This document shows, in pieces, positions 25,094 to 33,244 of a DNA stretch of 42,558 nucleotides; position 1 is the first letter of the stretch; each line of letters starts with the position of its first letter. The stretch is taken from positions 1 through 42,558 of the forward strand of contig CALCUE010000044.1 in the NCBI GenBank assembly GCA_937906945.1, in the 5' to 3' direction. The position numbers and the translations under genes were made by a program. The stretch comes from an uncultured Clostridia bacterium. Its GTDB lineage: Bacteria > Bacillota > Clostridia > Oscillospirales > Ruminococcaceae. The notes under the pieces are model-generated. The model did no database searches, was not told the origin of the DNA, and worked only from the letters and a program-made list of their open reading frames with translations.

Positions 25094-25504
25094 TTACTCA
25101 TTGTCGCCGGCGTTTTCTTTGCCAAGCGCCTTTTCTCTATCAACAAGGCCAACGGCCTTTTCAAAAAAGCTCTCCTTGTCCGGAAGAAGGCGGAACGCCT
25201 CCAAAAAAAGCTGCCGCCGGTTTTCCTCCGAAAGATCGCCGTAAAGGGCCATGATCCGGCGCTCGGCGCCGGAGCTTTTGCCGCCTTTTTCCGACGGGTC
25301 GTCCGGTCTAAGACCGCCGGAGATCAAAAGGGCGTCCGGTTCCTCGATGCATTCGGCGTCGTCGTCAAAAAAGATATCGAACCGGCCCTTATAAGGCACC
25401 CAGCAGTCCTCCCGGAACAGCAGAAGCGGATCGCAAAGGGAGCCGTCCTCGGCGACGCCGGAGGCGAACAGATTGCCTCGTATGGTCATATACTCAAATT
25501 TCAT
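25094..25504 (-). CDS. Hypothetical small protein downstream of recG
   Basis: A 136-residue soluble acidic protein starting MKFEYMTIRGNLF, with no signal peptide or membrane segment. Features are RFDIFFDDDAECIEEPDAL near residues 41-59 and a Lys/Glu-rich helical C-terminus. I do not recognise it. It lies 11 bp after recG, has an AGGAGG-type site and is probably co-transcribed with it. Confidence 0.72.
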   Translation of the reverse strand: MKFEYMTIRGNLFASGVAEDGSLCDPLLLFREDCWVPYKGRFDIFFDDDAECIEEPDALLISGGLRPDDPSEKGGKSSGAERRIMALYGDLSEENRRQLFLEAFRLLPDKESFFEKAVGLVDREKALGKENAGDNE

Positions 25505-25515
25505 CGTGTTTCCTC

Positions 25516-27546
25516 CTAAATCGCCGCCGCTTCCATGAGGGTATCCACCTCCGCGCGAAGGGCTTTGTTTTCCTCTTTTTCCAGTTTCGGGTCCCCGGCG
25601 AGAAGCTCCGCCGCCGCCTCTTTGGAAAGCTCCAGAAGGGTGGTGTCGGTCATGAGGTTCGCCATTTTGAGCATCGGAAGACCGCTTTGCCGGAACCCGA
25701 AAAAGTCACCCGGTCCCCGAAGTTTCAAGTCCTCCTCCGCGATTTTGAAGCCGTCGGTGGTATTGGTGATCACCTCAAGCCGCCGTTTCGTCTCCGGCGA
25801 ACGGTTGCCGGAGATAAGAATACAATAGCCCTGCTCCGTTCCCCGTCCAACTCGTCCCCGCAGCTGATGGAGCTGGGAAAGGCCGAAGCGCTCGGCGTTC
25901 TCGATGACCATGCAGACGGCGTTGGGCACGTCCACGCCGACCTCGATGACCGTTGTGGAAACGAGCACCTGGATACGGTTTTCGGCAAAGGCCTCCATCA
26001 CCCGTTCCTTTTCCGCCGGTTTCATCCGCCCGTGGAGAAGTCCGACGTTGCATCCCACCAGTTCCTGCCCGGTGAGCCGTTCCGCTAAATCAGCCGCCGC
26101 CTCCAGCGGCAGCGAATCCTCGCTCTGCTCCACCAGGGGGCAGACAATATAGCTCTGCTTGCCCTCCTCGGCGAATTTTCGGACGAAAGCCATGGCCCTT
26201 TGAGAAAGGGCCGGTTCCACCAGATAAGTCTTCACCGGAAGGCGGTTTTTCGGCATTTCATCGAGCACCGAAATTTCCATGTCGCCATAGAGGACGAAGG
26301 CCAGCGTCCGGGGGATCGGCGTTGCCGACATCACGACGGTGTGCGGCGCTCGTCCTTTGTTTTTGAGTGCCATCCGTTGGCGAACGCCGAAACGGTGCTG
26401 CTCATCGGTGATGACAAGACCGAGGTTCCGGAACGAAACGTCCTCTTGAATCAGGGCATGGGTGCCAACGACAACGGCGATTTCGCCGTTTGAAACCGCG
26501 GCTTTCACCGCGTTTTTTTCTTTCGTGCTCATGGAGCCGGTCAGAAGCCCGACCCGGTACCCAAAGGGGGCGAACAGCTTTTCAAGGCTCTTGCGGTGTT
26601 GTTCCGCAAGCACCTCCGTCGGCGCCATCATGGCGCTTTGAAAGCCGTTTTTCGCCGCCATATACATAACGGTCGCCGCCACGGCGGTCTTGCCGGAACC
26701 GACGTCGCCCTGAATGAGGCGATTCATCGGGTGCCCGGTGCTCATCGCTTTTTCGCATTCGGTGATGACCCGATTTTGAGCACCGGTCAGTTCGAAGCCG
26801 AAGCTTTCGGCAAAGGTTTTCCAGTCCACCGGACGGAAAACCACGCCGTTTTCCTCTTTTTCGCCGTTTTTCGTCCGGCTGACGCCAAGGGAAAAGGCTA
26901 AAAATTCCTCAAAGATCAGCCGCCGCTTCGCCATGGCGAGTTCCTTTGCGTCCTCTGGAAAATGAATAGCCCGGATGGCGTCCCGCCGGGAGCAAAGGGC
27001 GTATTTTTCCCGGATGACGGCGGAAAGGGTCTCCGGGATCTTGTCCCCGACTCCCTCCAGCGCCGCTTTCATCTGCACGGAGACCATTTTCCCGGAAAGT
27101 CCCTCCGTCAGCGGATACTGCGGCAGAAGGCCGCTTTCCTCTGCCGGGAAAACAAGAGGCGACGTCATTTCGCCACCGCCCCGGGGACGTCTCACAAAAT
27201 CGCCGAAAAAGATATATTCCTTGCCGACTTCCAGGCTGTCCACCGTATAGCGGGCGTTAAAAAAGGTCAGAAGCACGTCGTTTTCATAATCCGTCACCCG
27301 GACCTTCGCCACGTCCAAACCCCGCCGGATCCGCTTGACCGGGCTTTTTTGAACGACCTCGGCCCGGATGGCCGTCGGTTCCTCCGTCGAGGCTTCGGCC
27401 ACGGAAAGACTTCCGGTGAGGTCATAATACCCCCGGGGGAAATGCTCCAGCAGATCGCCCACCGTGACGATGTTGAGCTTGCGGTAAAGCGCCGCCCGCT
27501 TTTCCCCAACGCCTTTGAGCGATGTGAGCGGTGAAAAAAGTTCCAC
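25516..27546 (-). CDS. recG: ATP-dependent DNA helicase RecG
   Basis: A 676-residue helicase that drives back stalled replication forks and branched DNA. The N-terminal wedge (OB) domain (about 1-240) contains SPLTSLKGVGEKRA and LLEHFPRGYYDLT. Motor motifs are GDVGSGKTAVAA (I), APTEVLAEQH (Ia), ITDEQHRFGV (II, DEQH as in RecG), SATPIPRTLA (III), STTVIEVGVDVPNA (V) and QLRGRVGRG (VI). Length is usual. The start is GTG at 27546 with GGAGG 10 bases upstream. First gene of a three-gene run. Confidence 0.97.
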   Translation of the reverse strand: MELFSPLTSLKGVGEKRAALYRKLNIVTVGDLLEHFPRGYYDLTGSLSVAEASTEEPTAIRAEVVQKSPVKRIRRGLDVAKVRVTDYENDVLLTFFNARYTVDSLEVGKEYIFFGDFVRRPRGGGEMTSPLVFPAEESGLLPQYPLTEGLSGKMVSVQMKAALEGVGDKIPETLSAVIREKYALCSRRDAIRAIHFPEDAKELAMAKRRLIFEEFLAFSLGVSRTKNGEKEENGVVFRPVDWKTFAESFGFELTGAQNRVITECEKAMSTGHPMNRLIQGDVGSGKTAVAATVMYMAAKNGFQSAMMAPTEVLAEQHRKSLEKLFAPFGYRVGLLTGSMSTKEKNAVKAAVSNGEIAVVVGTHALIQEDVSFRNLGLVITDEQHRFGVRQRMALKNKGRAPHTVVMSATPIPRTLAFVLYGDMEISVLDEMPKNRLPVKTYLVEPALSQRAMAFVRKFAEEGKQSYIVCPLVEQSEDSLPLEAAADLAERLTGQELVGCNVGLLHGRMKPAEKERVMEAFAENRIQVLVSTTVIEVGVDVPNAVCMVIENAERFGLSQLHQLRGRVGRGTEQGYCILISGNRSPETKRRLEVITNTTDGFKIAEEDLKLRGPGDFFGFRQSGLPMLKMANLMTDTTLLELSKEAAAELLAGDPKLEKEENKALRAEVDTLMEAAAI

Positions 27547-27910
27547 GAAAACGCCGCCTCCTTTCCTATTGTACTTAACACTATTTTACACGAAACCCGT
27601 AAAAAAACAAGAAAGATTTTGTAAACAAACGGAAAATCCCGCTTTTTCCACCGGAAAAGCGGTGTGCTTTCGTTCTCCCGGCGTTCCACCCTTCGTTTTC
27701 TCTCCTTTCCCCATTCGTTTTTTCTCTTTCTTTTCTCCTTTTTCAAAAACGGCTTTGTTGAGCCGTTTTCTTCTCCTATTTTCCTTATTTTATATTTTAT
27801 CGTATTATACTATAGAGTATATATTATAGTTTTTCGCCTTTTTTCTTGCTTTTTCCGCCGAATGGAGTAAGATAAAAACAGAGTATCCCGAAAAAGGAGG
27901 CGTCGTTCTT
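27547..27910. other. AT-rich divergent intergenic region between recG and fliB
   Basis: No gene is visible. A perfect 9-bp hairpin (AAAACGGCT at 27746-27754, AGCCGTTTT at 27761-27769) and a near palindrome TATACTATAGAGTATA (27806-27821) stand out. Several TATA-like -10 boxes occur at 27804-27828 on both strands but without clear -35 partners, so I do not assign a promoter. The block from about 27660 to 27740 is T/C-rich. Confidence 0.5.
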
Positions 27911-28810
27911 TTGAAAGTCTATCCCGACTACTATCCGGCGTTTCACTGCCTGGCCGGAAAGTGCCGTCACAGCTGCTGCGTCGGCTGGGAGATCGACGTG
28001 GACAAGGAGACCCTTGCCCGCTACCGTTCCCTCGGCGGTGAACTGGGGAACCGTCTTCGTGCTTCCCTTTCCGAGGAAGGCGGCCCCCATTTTGTCCTCG
28101 ATGAAAAAGAGCGCTGTCCCTTCCTTAACAGCGACGGCCTTTGCGACCTTATCCTTTCCGAAGGACCGGAGATCCTCTGCCAGATCTGCCGGGACCACCC
28201 CCGTTTCCGGAATTTCTTTCCGGGGATCACCGAGATCGGTCTCGGTCTCTGCTGTGAGGAAGCCGCCCGGCTCATCCTCACGAAACCCGAACCTCTGACC
28301 CTTCTCAATGAGGATGACGGCGACGAAACGCCGCCGGACGAAGAGACCGAAACGATCCTCGCCCTGCGGCAAAAAGCGTTTTCCCTGGCGCAGGACCGTT
28401 CCCATCCGCTCTTCGACCGGGAGGAGGCCGTCCTTTCCCTTTTCGGCGTTTCCCTGCCCCAAACCCCGCTCAAAAACCGTGCCGCCCTGTTCTATGATCT
28501 GGAACGGATGGATGACCGTTGGACCGAAATTCTGGACGAAGCGAAAACCGCGCCGGAAAAACCTTTTTTCGGTGACGAAACGCCTTTTGAACAGCTTCTC
28601 TGCGCTTTTCTCTACCGCCATCTTCCGGCGGCTTATGACGACGGCGACATCGCCGGAAAAGCGGCCTTTTCCGTCTTTTCCACCCGGTTCCTCCGGGACC
28701 TTACGGCTTCCCTTTCCCTCGATCTTCTGGAAGTCGCCCGGCTTTTTTCCGCCGAGATCGAATATTCCGACGAAAACCTCGACGCTTTGTATGACTTTTT
28801 CGCCGACTGA
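27911..28810 (+). CDS. fliB: FliB-like flagellin lysine N-methylase
   Basis: A 299-residue protein of the YkgJ/FliB type. It has the Cys-rich N-terminus C13-x4-C18-x3-C22-C23 (FHCLAGKCRHSCCVGWEIDV), then CPFLNSDGLCDL, LCQICRDHPRF and LCCEEAARL, all expected metal or Fe-S ligands. The family methylates lysines of flagellin in Salmonella; in Clostridia the targets are mostly untested. The start is TTG at 27911, with AAAAAGGAGG 10 bases upstream. No flagellar genes are nearby, so the real substrate could be another surface protein. Single gene with its own terminator. Confidence 0.85.
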   Translation: MKVYPDYYPAFHCLAGKCRHSCCVGWEIDVDKETLARYRSLGGELGNRLRASLSEEGGPHFVLDEKERCPFLNSDGLCDLILSEGPEILCQICRDHPRFRNFFPGITEIGLGLCCEEAARLILTKPEPLTLLNEDDGDETPPDEETETILALRQKAFSLAQDRSHPLFDREEAVLSLFGVSLPQTPLKNRAALFYDLERMDDRWTEILDEAKTAPEKPFFGDETPFEQLLCAFLYRHLPAAYDDGDIAGKAAFSVFSTRFLRDLTASLSLDLLEVARLFSAEIEYSDENLDALYDFFAD

Positions 28811-28812
28811 AG

Positions 28813-28848
28813 AAAAGCGGTCCTTCGGGACCGCTTTTGCTTTTTTTG
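28813..28848 (+). terminator. Terminator of fliB
   Basis: An 11-bp stem, AAAAGCGGTCC with GGACCGCTTTT, closes a TTCG tetraloop. GC and then seven T follow. Confidence 0.9.
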
Positions 28849-28907
28849 AAAATCTCTTTAAGATTTTTTTAATGTTCATAAAATCGCAACCATTTTTATT
28901 ATTTGTA

Positions 28908-28916
28908 TGATATAAT
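28908..28916 (+). promoter_or_regulatory. Extended -10 promoter of the hybrid transport cluster
   Basis: TGATATAAT is a TGn-extended -10 element about 110 bases upstream of the lipoprotein start. No good -35 is visible, which is common for extended -10 promoters. The leader between is AT-rich and has no recognised riboswitch. Confidence 0.5.
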
Positions 28917-29027
28917 AAATAAAAAAGTCACCGAAAAAAATTTTTCGGCAAGAAAAACGGATTTTCCCCGCACTATCTATTTGTACAACAAGGGCTCGTC
29001 CCGTTTTTTGAAAGGAGAACGAACTTT

Positions 29028-31466
29028 ATGAAAAATCATAACAGAATTCTGGCCTTCCTTCTGGCGCTCGTCTTTATTTTGGCGGCGTTTTCCGGCTGTA
29101 AAAAGCAGGAGGAGGAAAAAGGCCCCGAATTCGTCTATGTCCCTACTTACCAGCCTTTTGAGTGTCCCGACGTGGACTATATCGAAAACGTCACCATGTC
29201 CGCCGACAAGCTCTATCTTTACGGTGAGGGCGTCACCGGCAAGGAGACCTATACCGATCCCGAAACCGGCGAAAGTTGGGAAAGCGACGTCTATGGCTAT
29301 TCCCTCTTTTCCGCCAACCTCGATGGTTCCGATATTAAAAAAATCGACTATTCCTGCAACACCTACGTCGAGGAGGACGATCTCATTTCCTCCAACTGGA
29401 TCAACCGCATCTTTGCCACCCGCTCCGGCAACCTTCTGATCTTCCGGGAGAGCAGCACCACGAAATTCGATCTTCCGGAAAATTTCGACCCCATGACCGA
29501 TGAGAAATGGAACTATGATACCACCGACGAATCCGGCATCTGGGTCGATGTTCTTAGCCCCGAGGGCGAGCTTCTGAATTCCCTCCTTATCCACAGCAAC
29601 AACGGCGAGGATTATTTCTACGTCAACAACGTCGTTGAGGACAACGACGGCAATCTTTACGTCAACGGCTACAATCAGCTCCGTGTCTATGACAAGGACC
29701 TTAACCTCCTCTACGACATCAAAAACGAGGACCAGGGCTTCAACGACATCATCGCCTGCTATAACGGCGATATCGCGACCACCGCCTGGAACGAGGATTA
29801 TACCTCCCTCCATTATCAGATCCTCGACAAAGCCTCCCACACCTTTAAGGACGGCGCCGTTGTCGCCAACACCAACATGAACAGCAACTTCGTCGGCAAC
29901 GAGGAATACGACTTCTTCTTCCAGACCACCACCGGTCTTTACGGCACCCACCTTGCCACCGGCGAAAGTGAGCCGATCCTCAACTGGATCGATTCCGATA
30001 TCGACTCCGATACCGTCCGCGGCGTGCGGATTCTGGACGAAAACACCGTCCTCTGCCTCACCATGACCTATAAGGACGAGGGTTCGAGCTCCGACATCGT
30101 CACCCTTACCAAAACCGACGCCTCGACGCTTCCGGAAGAGAAAGTCCTCACCATGGCCTGCCTCTATACCGACTATAACGTCAAGCGTGACGTCCTTGCC
30201 TTCAACAAGAGCAACAACGGCTACCGCATCCGCATCGCCGATTATTCCGAATATAACGAAGGCGGCGACTGGAACGCCGGAATCACCAAACTGAACGTCG
30301 AGATCACCTCCGGCAACGTTCCGGATTTCTTCCTCCTCGGCGGCGATATTCCCGTTGACCGCTACGCCGCCAAAGGCATTCTTGCCGACCTTACGCCCTA
30401 CCTTGAAAAGGACCTCGGCAAAGACGGTCTTGTGGAACCGTTCTTCAATGCCCTCCGTTCCGAGGACGGCAAGCTCTATGAATTCTATTCCTCCTTCACC
30501 CTCGAAAGCGCCATCGCTTTGAAATCGAAGGTCGGCGACGTGGATTCCTGGACCGTTGCCGACGTGCTGGAAGCCTATCATCAGCTCCCCGACGGCGCCA
30601 ACATTTTCGATAAATACACCAACAAGGTTTCCATCCTTTACAGCTGCGTCCTGCGCAACCTCGACCGCTTCGTCAACTGGGAGACCGGCGAATGCCGCTT
30701 TGATTCCCAGGAATTCATCGACCTTCTGAAATTCACCGAATACTTCCCGAAAGAGATCGACTGGGACGACCCGGAACTCTATATTGATGAAATGCCCGCA
30801 CCCGACGGCGAAGAGACCGATTCGCTCATCACCGGTCAGCAGCTGATGAGAAACCTCTATCTCTACAACCTCAGCAGCTTTAGGGGCGACACCTTCTATC
30901 GCTACGGCGACGACGTCGCTTTCGTCGGCTATCCCACCTATGAAGGCAACGGCGCTGTCTTCAATTTCTCCGGCGTCGGTTTCGCCATGAGCGAAGCCTG
31001 TACGGAAAAAGACGCCGTCTGGAGCTTCATCGGCAAATATATGTCCGCCGACTATCAGAACGAGGACAACTACAGCATCCCCACCAACAAGGAAGCCTTC
31101 GATAAACGGCTCGAGGCGGAGCGCACGCCGCTCTTCCCGAAGGAGGACGAGGAATACTGGATCCCCGAGGATATGGTCTATACCTACAGCGAAGGCGCCA
31201 CCAACGCCGACGGTGAAAAAGAGATCCCGAAGAACTACCTCTGGATCAACGGCCACGACGTTCCGGTCTATGCCATGACCGACGCCGAATACGACGTTTT
31301 CATGGACCTTCTCAACAACACCACCTCCTTCGCGCGCTATGACACCAGCATCGCCGCCATCATCCAGGAGGAGACCGAGGCCTTCTTCCTCGGACAGAAA
31401 TCCGCCGAGGACACCGCCAAAATGATCCAGAGCCGTGCCAAACTTTACGTCAATGAACAAAAATAA
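29028..31466 (+). CDS. Fusion lipoprotein: beta-propeller-like domain plus extracellular solute-binding domain
   Basis: An 812-residue lipoprotein (lipobox FSGC, Cys 24). Residues about 45-370 are made of repeated strands typical of WD/beta-propeller sensors (DGNLYVNGYNQLRVYDKDLN, RGVRILDENTVLCLTM). Residues about 380-812 are a family 1 solute-binding domain, with VLTMACLYTDYNVKRDVLAFNKSN where the mature protein would normally begin, NVPDFFLLGG, and GFAMSEACTEKDAVWSFIGKYMS near the end. This arrangement is about twice the size of a normal sugar-binding protein. It has an AAAGGAG site and is first in a five-gene run. The ligand is unknown. The gene is codon-biased like a well-expressed host gene. 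Confidence 0.9.
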   Translation: MKNHNRILAFLLALVFILAAFSGCKKQEEEKGPEFVYVPTYQPFECPDVDYIENVTMSADKLYLYGEGVTGKETYTDPETGESWESDVYGYSLFSANLDGSDIKKIDYSCNTYVEEDDLISSNWINRIFATRSGNLLIFRESSTTKFDLPENFDPMTDEKWNYDTTDESGIWVDVLSPEGELLNSLLIHSNNGEDYFYVNNVVEDNDGNLYVNGYNQLRVYDKDLNLLYDIKNEDQGFNDIIACYNGDIATTAWNEDYTSLHYQILDKASHTFKDGAVVANTNMNSNFVGNEEYDFFFQTTTGLYGTHLATGESEPILNWIDSDIDSDTVRGVRILDENTVLCLTMTYKDEGSSSDIVTLTKTDASTLPEEKVLTMACLYTDYNVKRDVLAFNKSNNGYRIRIADYSEYNEGGDWNAGITKLNVEITSGNVPDFFLLGGDIPVDRYAAKGILADLTPYLEKDLGKDGLVEPFFNALRSEDGKLYEFYSSFTLESAIALKSKVGDVDSWTVADVLEAYHQLPDGANIFDKYTNKVSILYSCVLRNLDRFVNWETGECRFDSQEFIDLLKFTEYFPKEIDWDDPELYIDEMPAPDGEETDSLITGQQLMRNLYLYNLSSFRGDTFYRYGDDVAFVGYPTYEGNGAVFNFSGVGFAMSEACTEKDAVWSFIGKYMSADYQNEDNYSIPTNKEAFDKRLEAERTPLFPKEDEEYWIPEDMVYTYSEGATNADGEKEIPKNYLWINGHDVPVYAMTDAEYDVFMDLLNNTTSFARYDTSIAAIIQEETEAFFLGQKSAEDTAKMIQSRAKLYVNEQK

Positions 31467-32355
31467 GACAAAAAAACCGATCCTTCGCCTTTCCGAAAAG
31501 GCGAAGGACCGTCTCCGAAGCTGGCTATACCTTTTGCCGAGCCTTCTCGGCGTCACCGTCTTTTTCATCGTGCCGTTTTTCGTGGTGGTCTATTATTCCG
31601 TCATCCGCGGCACCATGAACCCGGAATTCGTTCTTTTCGAGAACTATAAAAACGTGCTCCAGAACGAGGCCTTCAAGGTCGCCGTCAGAAACACGCTGAA
31701 ATTTTCGGTGATGGCGGTGCCGCTGGCCGTTGTTCTGCCGCTGGGGCTTGCCCTGATCCTCGAAAACAATATCCCCGGACGCAGTCAGTTCCGCACCTTC
31801 TTTTTAAGCCCCATCATGGTGCCGGTGGCTTCCGTCGTTTTGATCTGGCGGGTGCTTTTCGACTATAACGGCGCCTTGAACGGCGTTTTGATGAACTTCG
31901 GCGTCGATAAGATCGACTGGCTTTCCTCCGATTACGCCCTTTTGGTCATCACGGTGCTCTATCTCTGGAAGAACATCGGCTACAACATGATCCTTTTCAT
32001 GGCCTCCCTCGCCAACATCCCGAAAGGACTTTTAGAGGCGGCGGACGTCGAAGGCGCGCCGGGCTGGTATAAGTTTTTCGCCATCAAGCTGCGCTATCTT
32101 TCGCCGACGGTGCTTTTTGTCACGATCCTTTCGATGATCAACTCCTTCAAGGTGTTCCGGGAGATCTATCTGCTCACCGGCGACTACCCCTATGAGGGAC
32201 TTTACATGATGCAGCACTTCATGAACAACGTCTTTAACCACTTGGATTATCAGAAGCTTTCCGCCGCCGCGGTGCTTCTGGCGCTTTTCATGGTCGCCCT
32301 CATCGCCCTGCTCTTTAAGGCGGAGGACGTCTTCGGAAAGGATGTGGAAGGCTGA
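31453..32355 (+). CDS. CUT1-type ABC permease (MalF/UgpA-like)
   Basis: About 300 residues with six membrane segments. The EAA loop that docks the ATPase is LLEAADVEGAPGWYKFFAIKL at about residues 193-213. It matches sugar-type importer permeases. The start is taken as ATG 31453, overlapping the preceding stop by 14 bases; a GTG at 31435 is also possible, and neither has a strong binding site, so coupled translation is likely. It ends in a TGATGA-type overlap with the next permease. Confidence 0.9.
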   Translation: MNKNKTKKPILRLSEKAKDRLRSWLYLLPSLLGVTVFFIVPFFVVVYYSVIRGTMNPEFVLFENYKNVLQNEAFKVAVRNTLKFSVMAVPLAVVLPLGLALILENNIPGRSQFRTFFLSPIMVPVASVVLIWRVLFDYNGALNGVLMNFGVDKIDWLSSDYALLVITVLYLWKNIGYNMILFMASLANIPKGLLEAADVEGAPGWYKFFAIKLRYLSPTVLFVTILSMINSFKVFREIYLLTGDYPYEGLYMMQHFMNNVFNHLDYQKLSAAAVLLALFMVALIALLFKAEDVFGKDVEG

Positions 32356-33239
32356 TGAAAAAGAAAAAAATCGTTCTTCGCGTCACGCTCACCGTCTTCT
32401 GCGCCGTTTTCGCCGTGCTGTTCCTTCTGCCGACGGTTCTGACCATCACCAACTCCTTCATGGAGCAGAGCGAGATCACCGCCAACTACGGCAAGGTCTT
32501 TTCGAGCGTCACCGGAAGCGGAAGCCACTTTGTTTCCGACCGGGTCAACCTCAAATTCATCCCGGATAAGGTGAGCTTTTCCCAGTACATCACGGCGCTT
32601 TTCAAAAGCCCGGACTATCTTTTCAAGTTCTGGAACTCCGCCATCCTCGTCGTTCCCATCGTTCTTTTGCAGGTCGGAACGGCGGCGCTGGCCGCCTACG
32701 GTTTCACCCGTTGGCGGGGCAAATTCCGCAGTTTCATGTTCTTCTTTTACGTCATTCTGATGCTGATGCCCTATCAGGTCACGCTGGTCCCGAACTATCT
32801 TGTCAGCGAATGGACTGGCATCCTCAACACCCGCTGGGCCATCATTTTCCCCGGAATGTTCGCGCCGTTTTCCGTCTTTCTGCTGACGAAATTCATGCGC
32901 CGCATTCCCGTTTCCCTTATTGAAGCGGCCAAGCTCGACGGCGCCGGTGAATGGCAGATCTTCACCCGGATCTGTCTTCCCCAGTGCCGAAGCGCCCTTT
33001 ATTCCATCGCGATCCTCGTCTTCATCGACTACTGGAACATGGTCGAACAGCCGATCATCCTCCTTCCGGACGCGATGAAACAGCCGCTTTCCGTCTATCT
33101 TTCCACCATCAACCAAAGCGAAGTCGGCATCGCCTTCGCGGTGGCGACAATATACATGATTCCGACGCTCTTCCTCTTCCTCCACGGCGAAGATTACCTC
33201 GTGGAAGGAATCGCGCATCAGGGCTCGGTGAAAGGATAA
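32355..33239 (+). CDS. CUT1-type ABC permease (MalG/UgpE-like)
   Basis: A 294-residue partner permease with six membrane segments and the EAA loop SLIEAAKLDGAGEWQIFTRI near 190-209. Between the first two membrane segments (about 36-80) is a longer outside loop than usual (FSSVTGSGSHFVSDRVNLKF). It overlaps the previous gene at 32355 (one base of the TGATG). No ATPase gene follows, so the pair must rely on an ATPase encoded elsewhere, as many Gram-positive CUT1 systems do with a shared MsmX-type subunit. Confidence 0.9.
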   Translation: MKKKKIVLRVTLTVFCAVFAVLFLLPTVLTITNSFMEQSEITANYGKVFSSVTGSGSHFVSDRVNLKFIPDKVSFSQYITALFKSPDYLFKFWNSAILVVPIVLLQVGTAALAAYGFTRWRGKFRSFMFFFYVILMLMPYQVTLVPNYLVSEWTGILNTRWAIIFPGMFAPFSVFLLTKFMRRIPVSLIEAAKLDGAGEWQIFTRICLPQCRSALYSIAILVFIDYWNMVEQPIILLPDAMKQPLSVYLSTINQSEVGIAFAVATIYMIPTLFLFLHGEDYLVEGIAHQGSVKG

Positions 33240-33244
33240 TCATT

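Noticed and set aside
28977..31568. 863-residue open frame on the minus strand
   Set aside because: It is fully antisense to the solute-binding fusion lipoprotein. Its composition (Val, Gly and Asp runs) is the usual shadow of a GC-rich third position, and it has no recognised motif.
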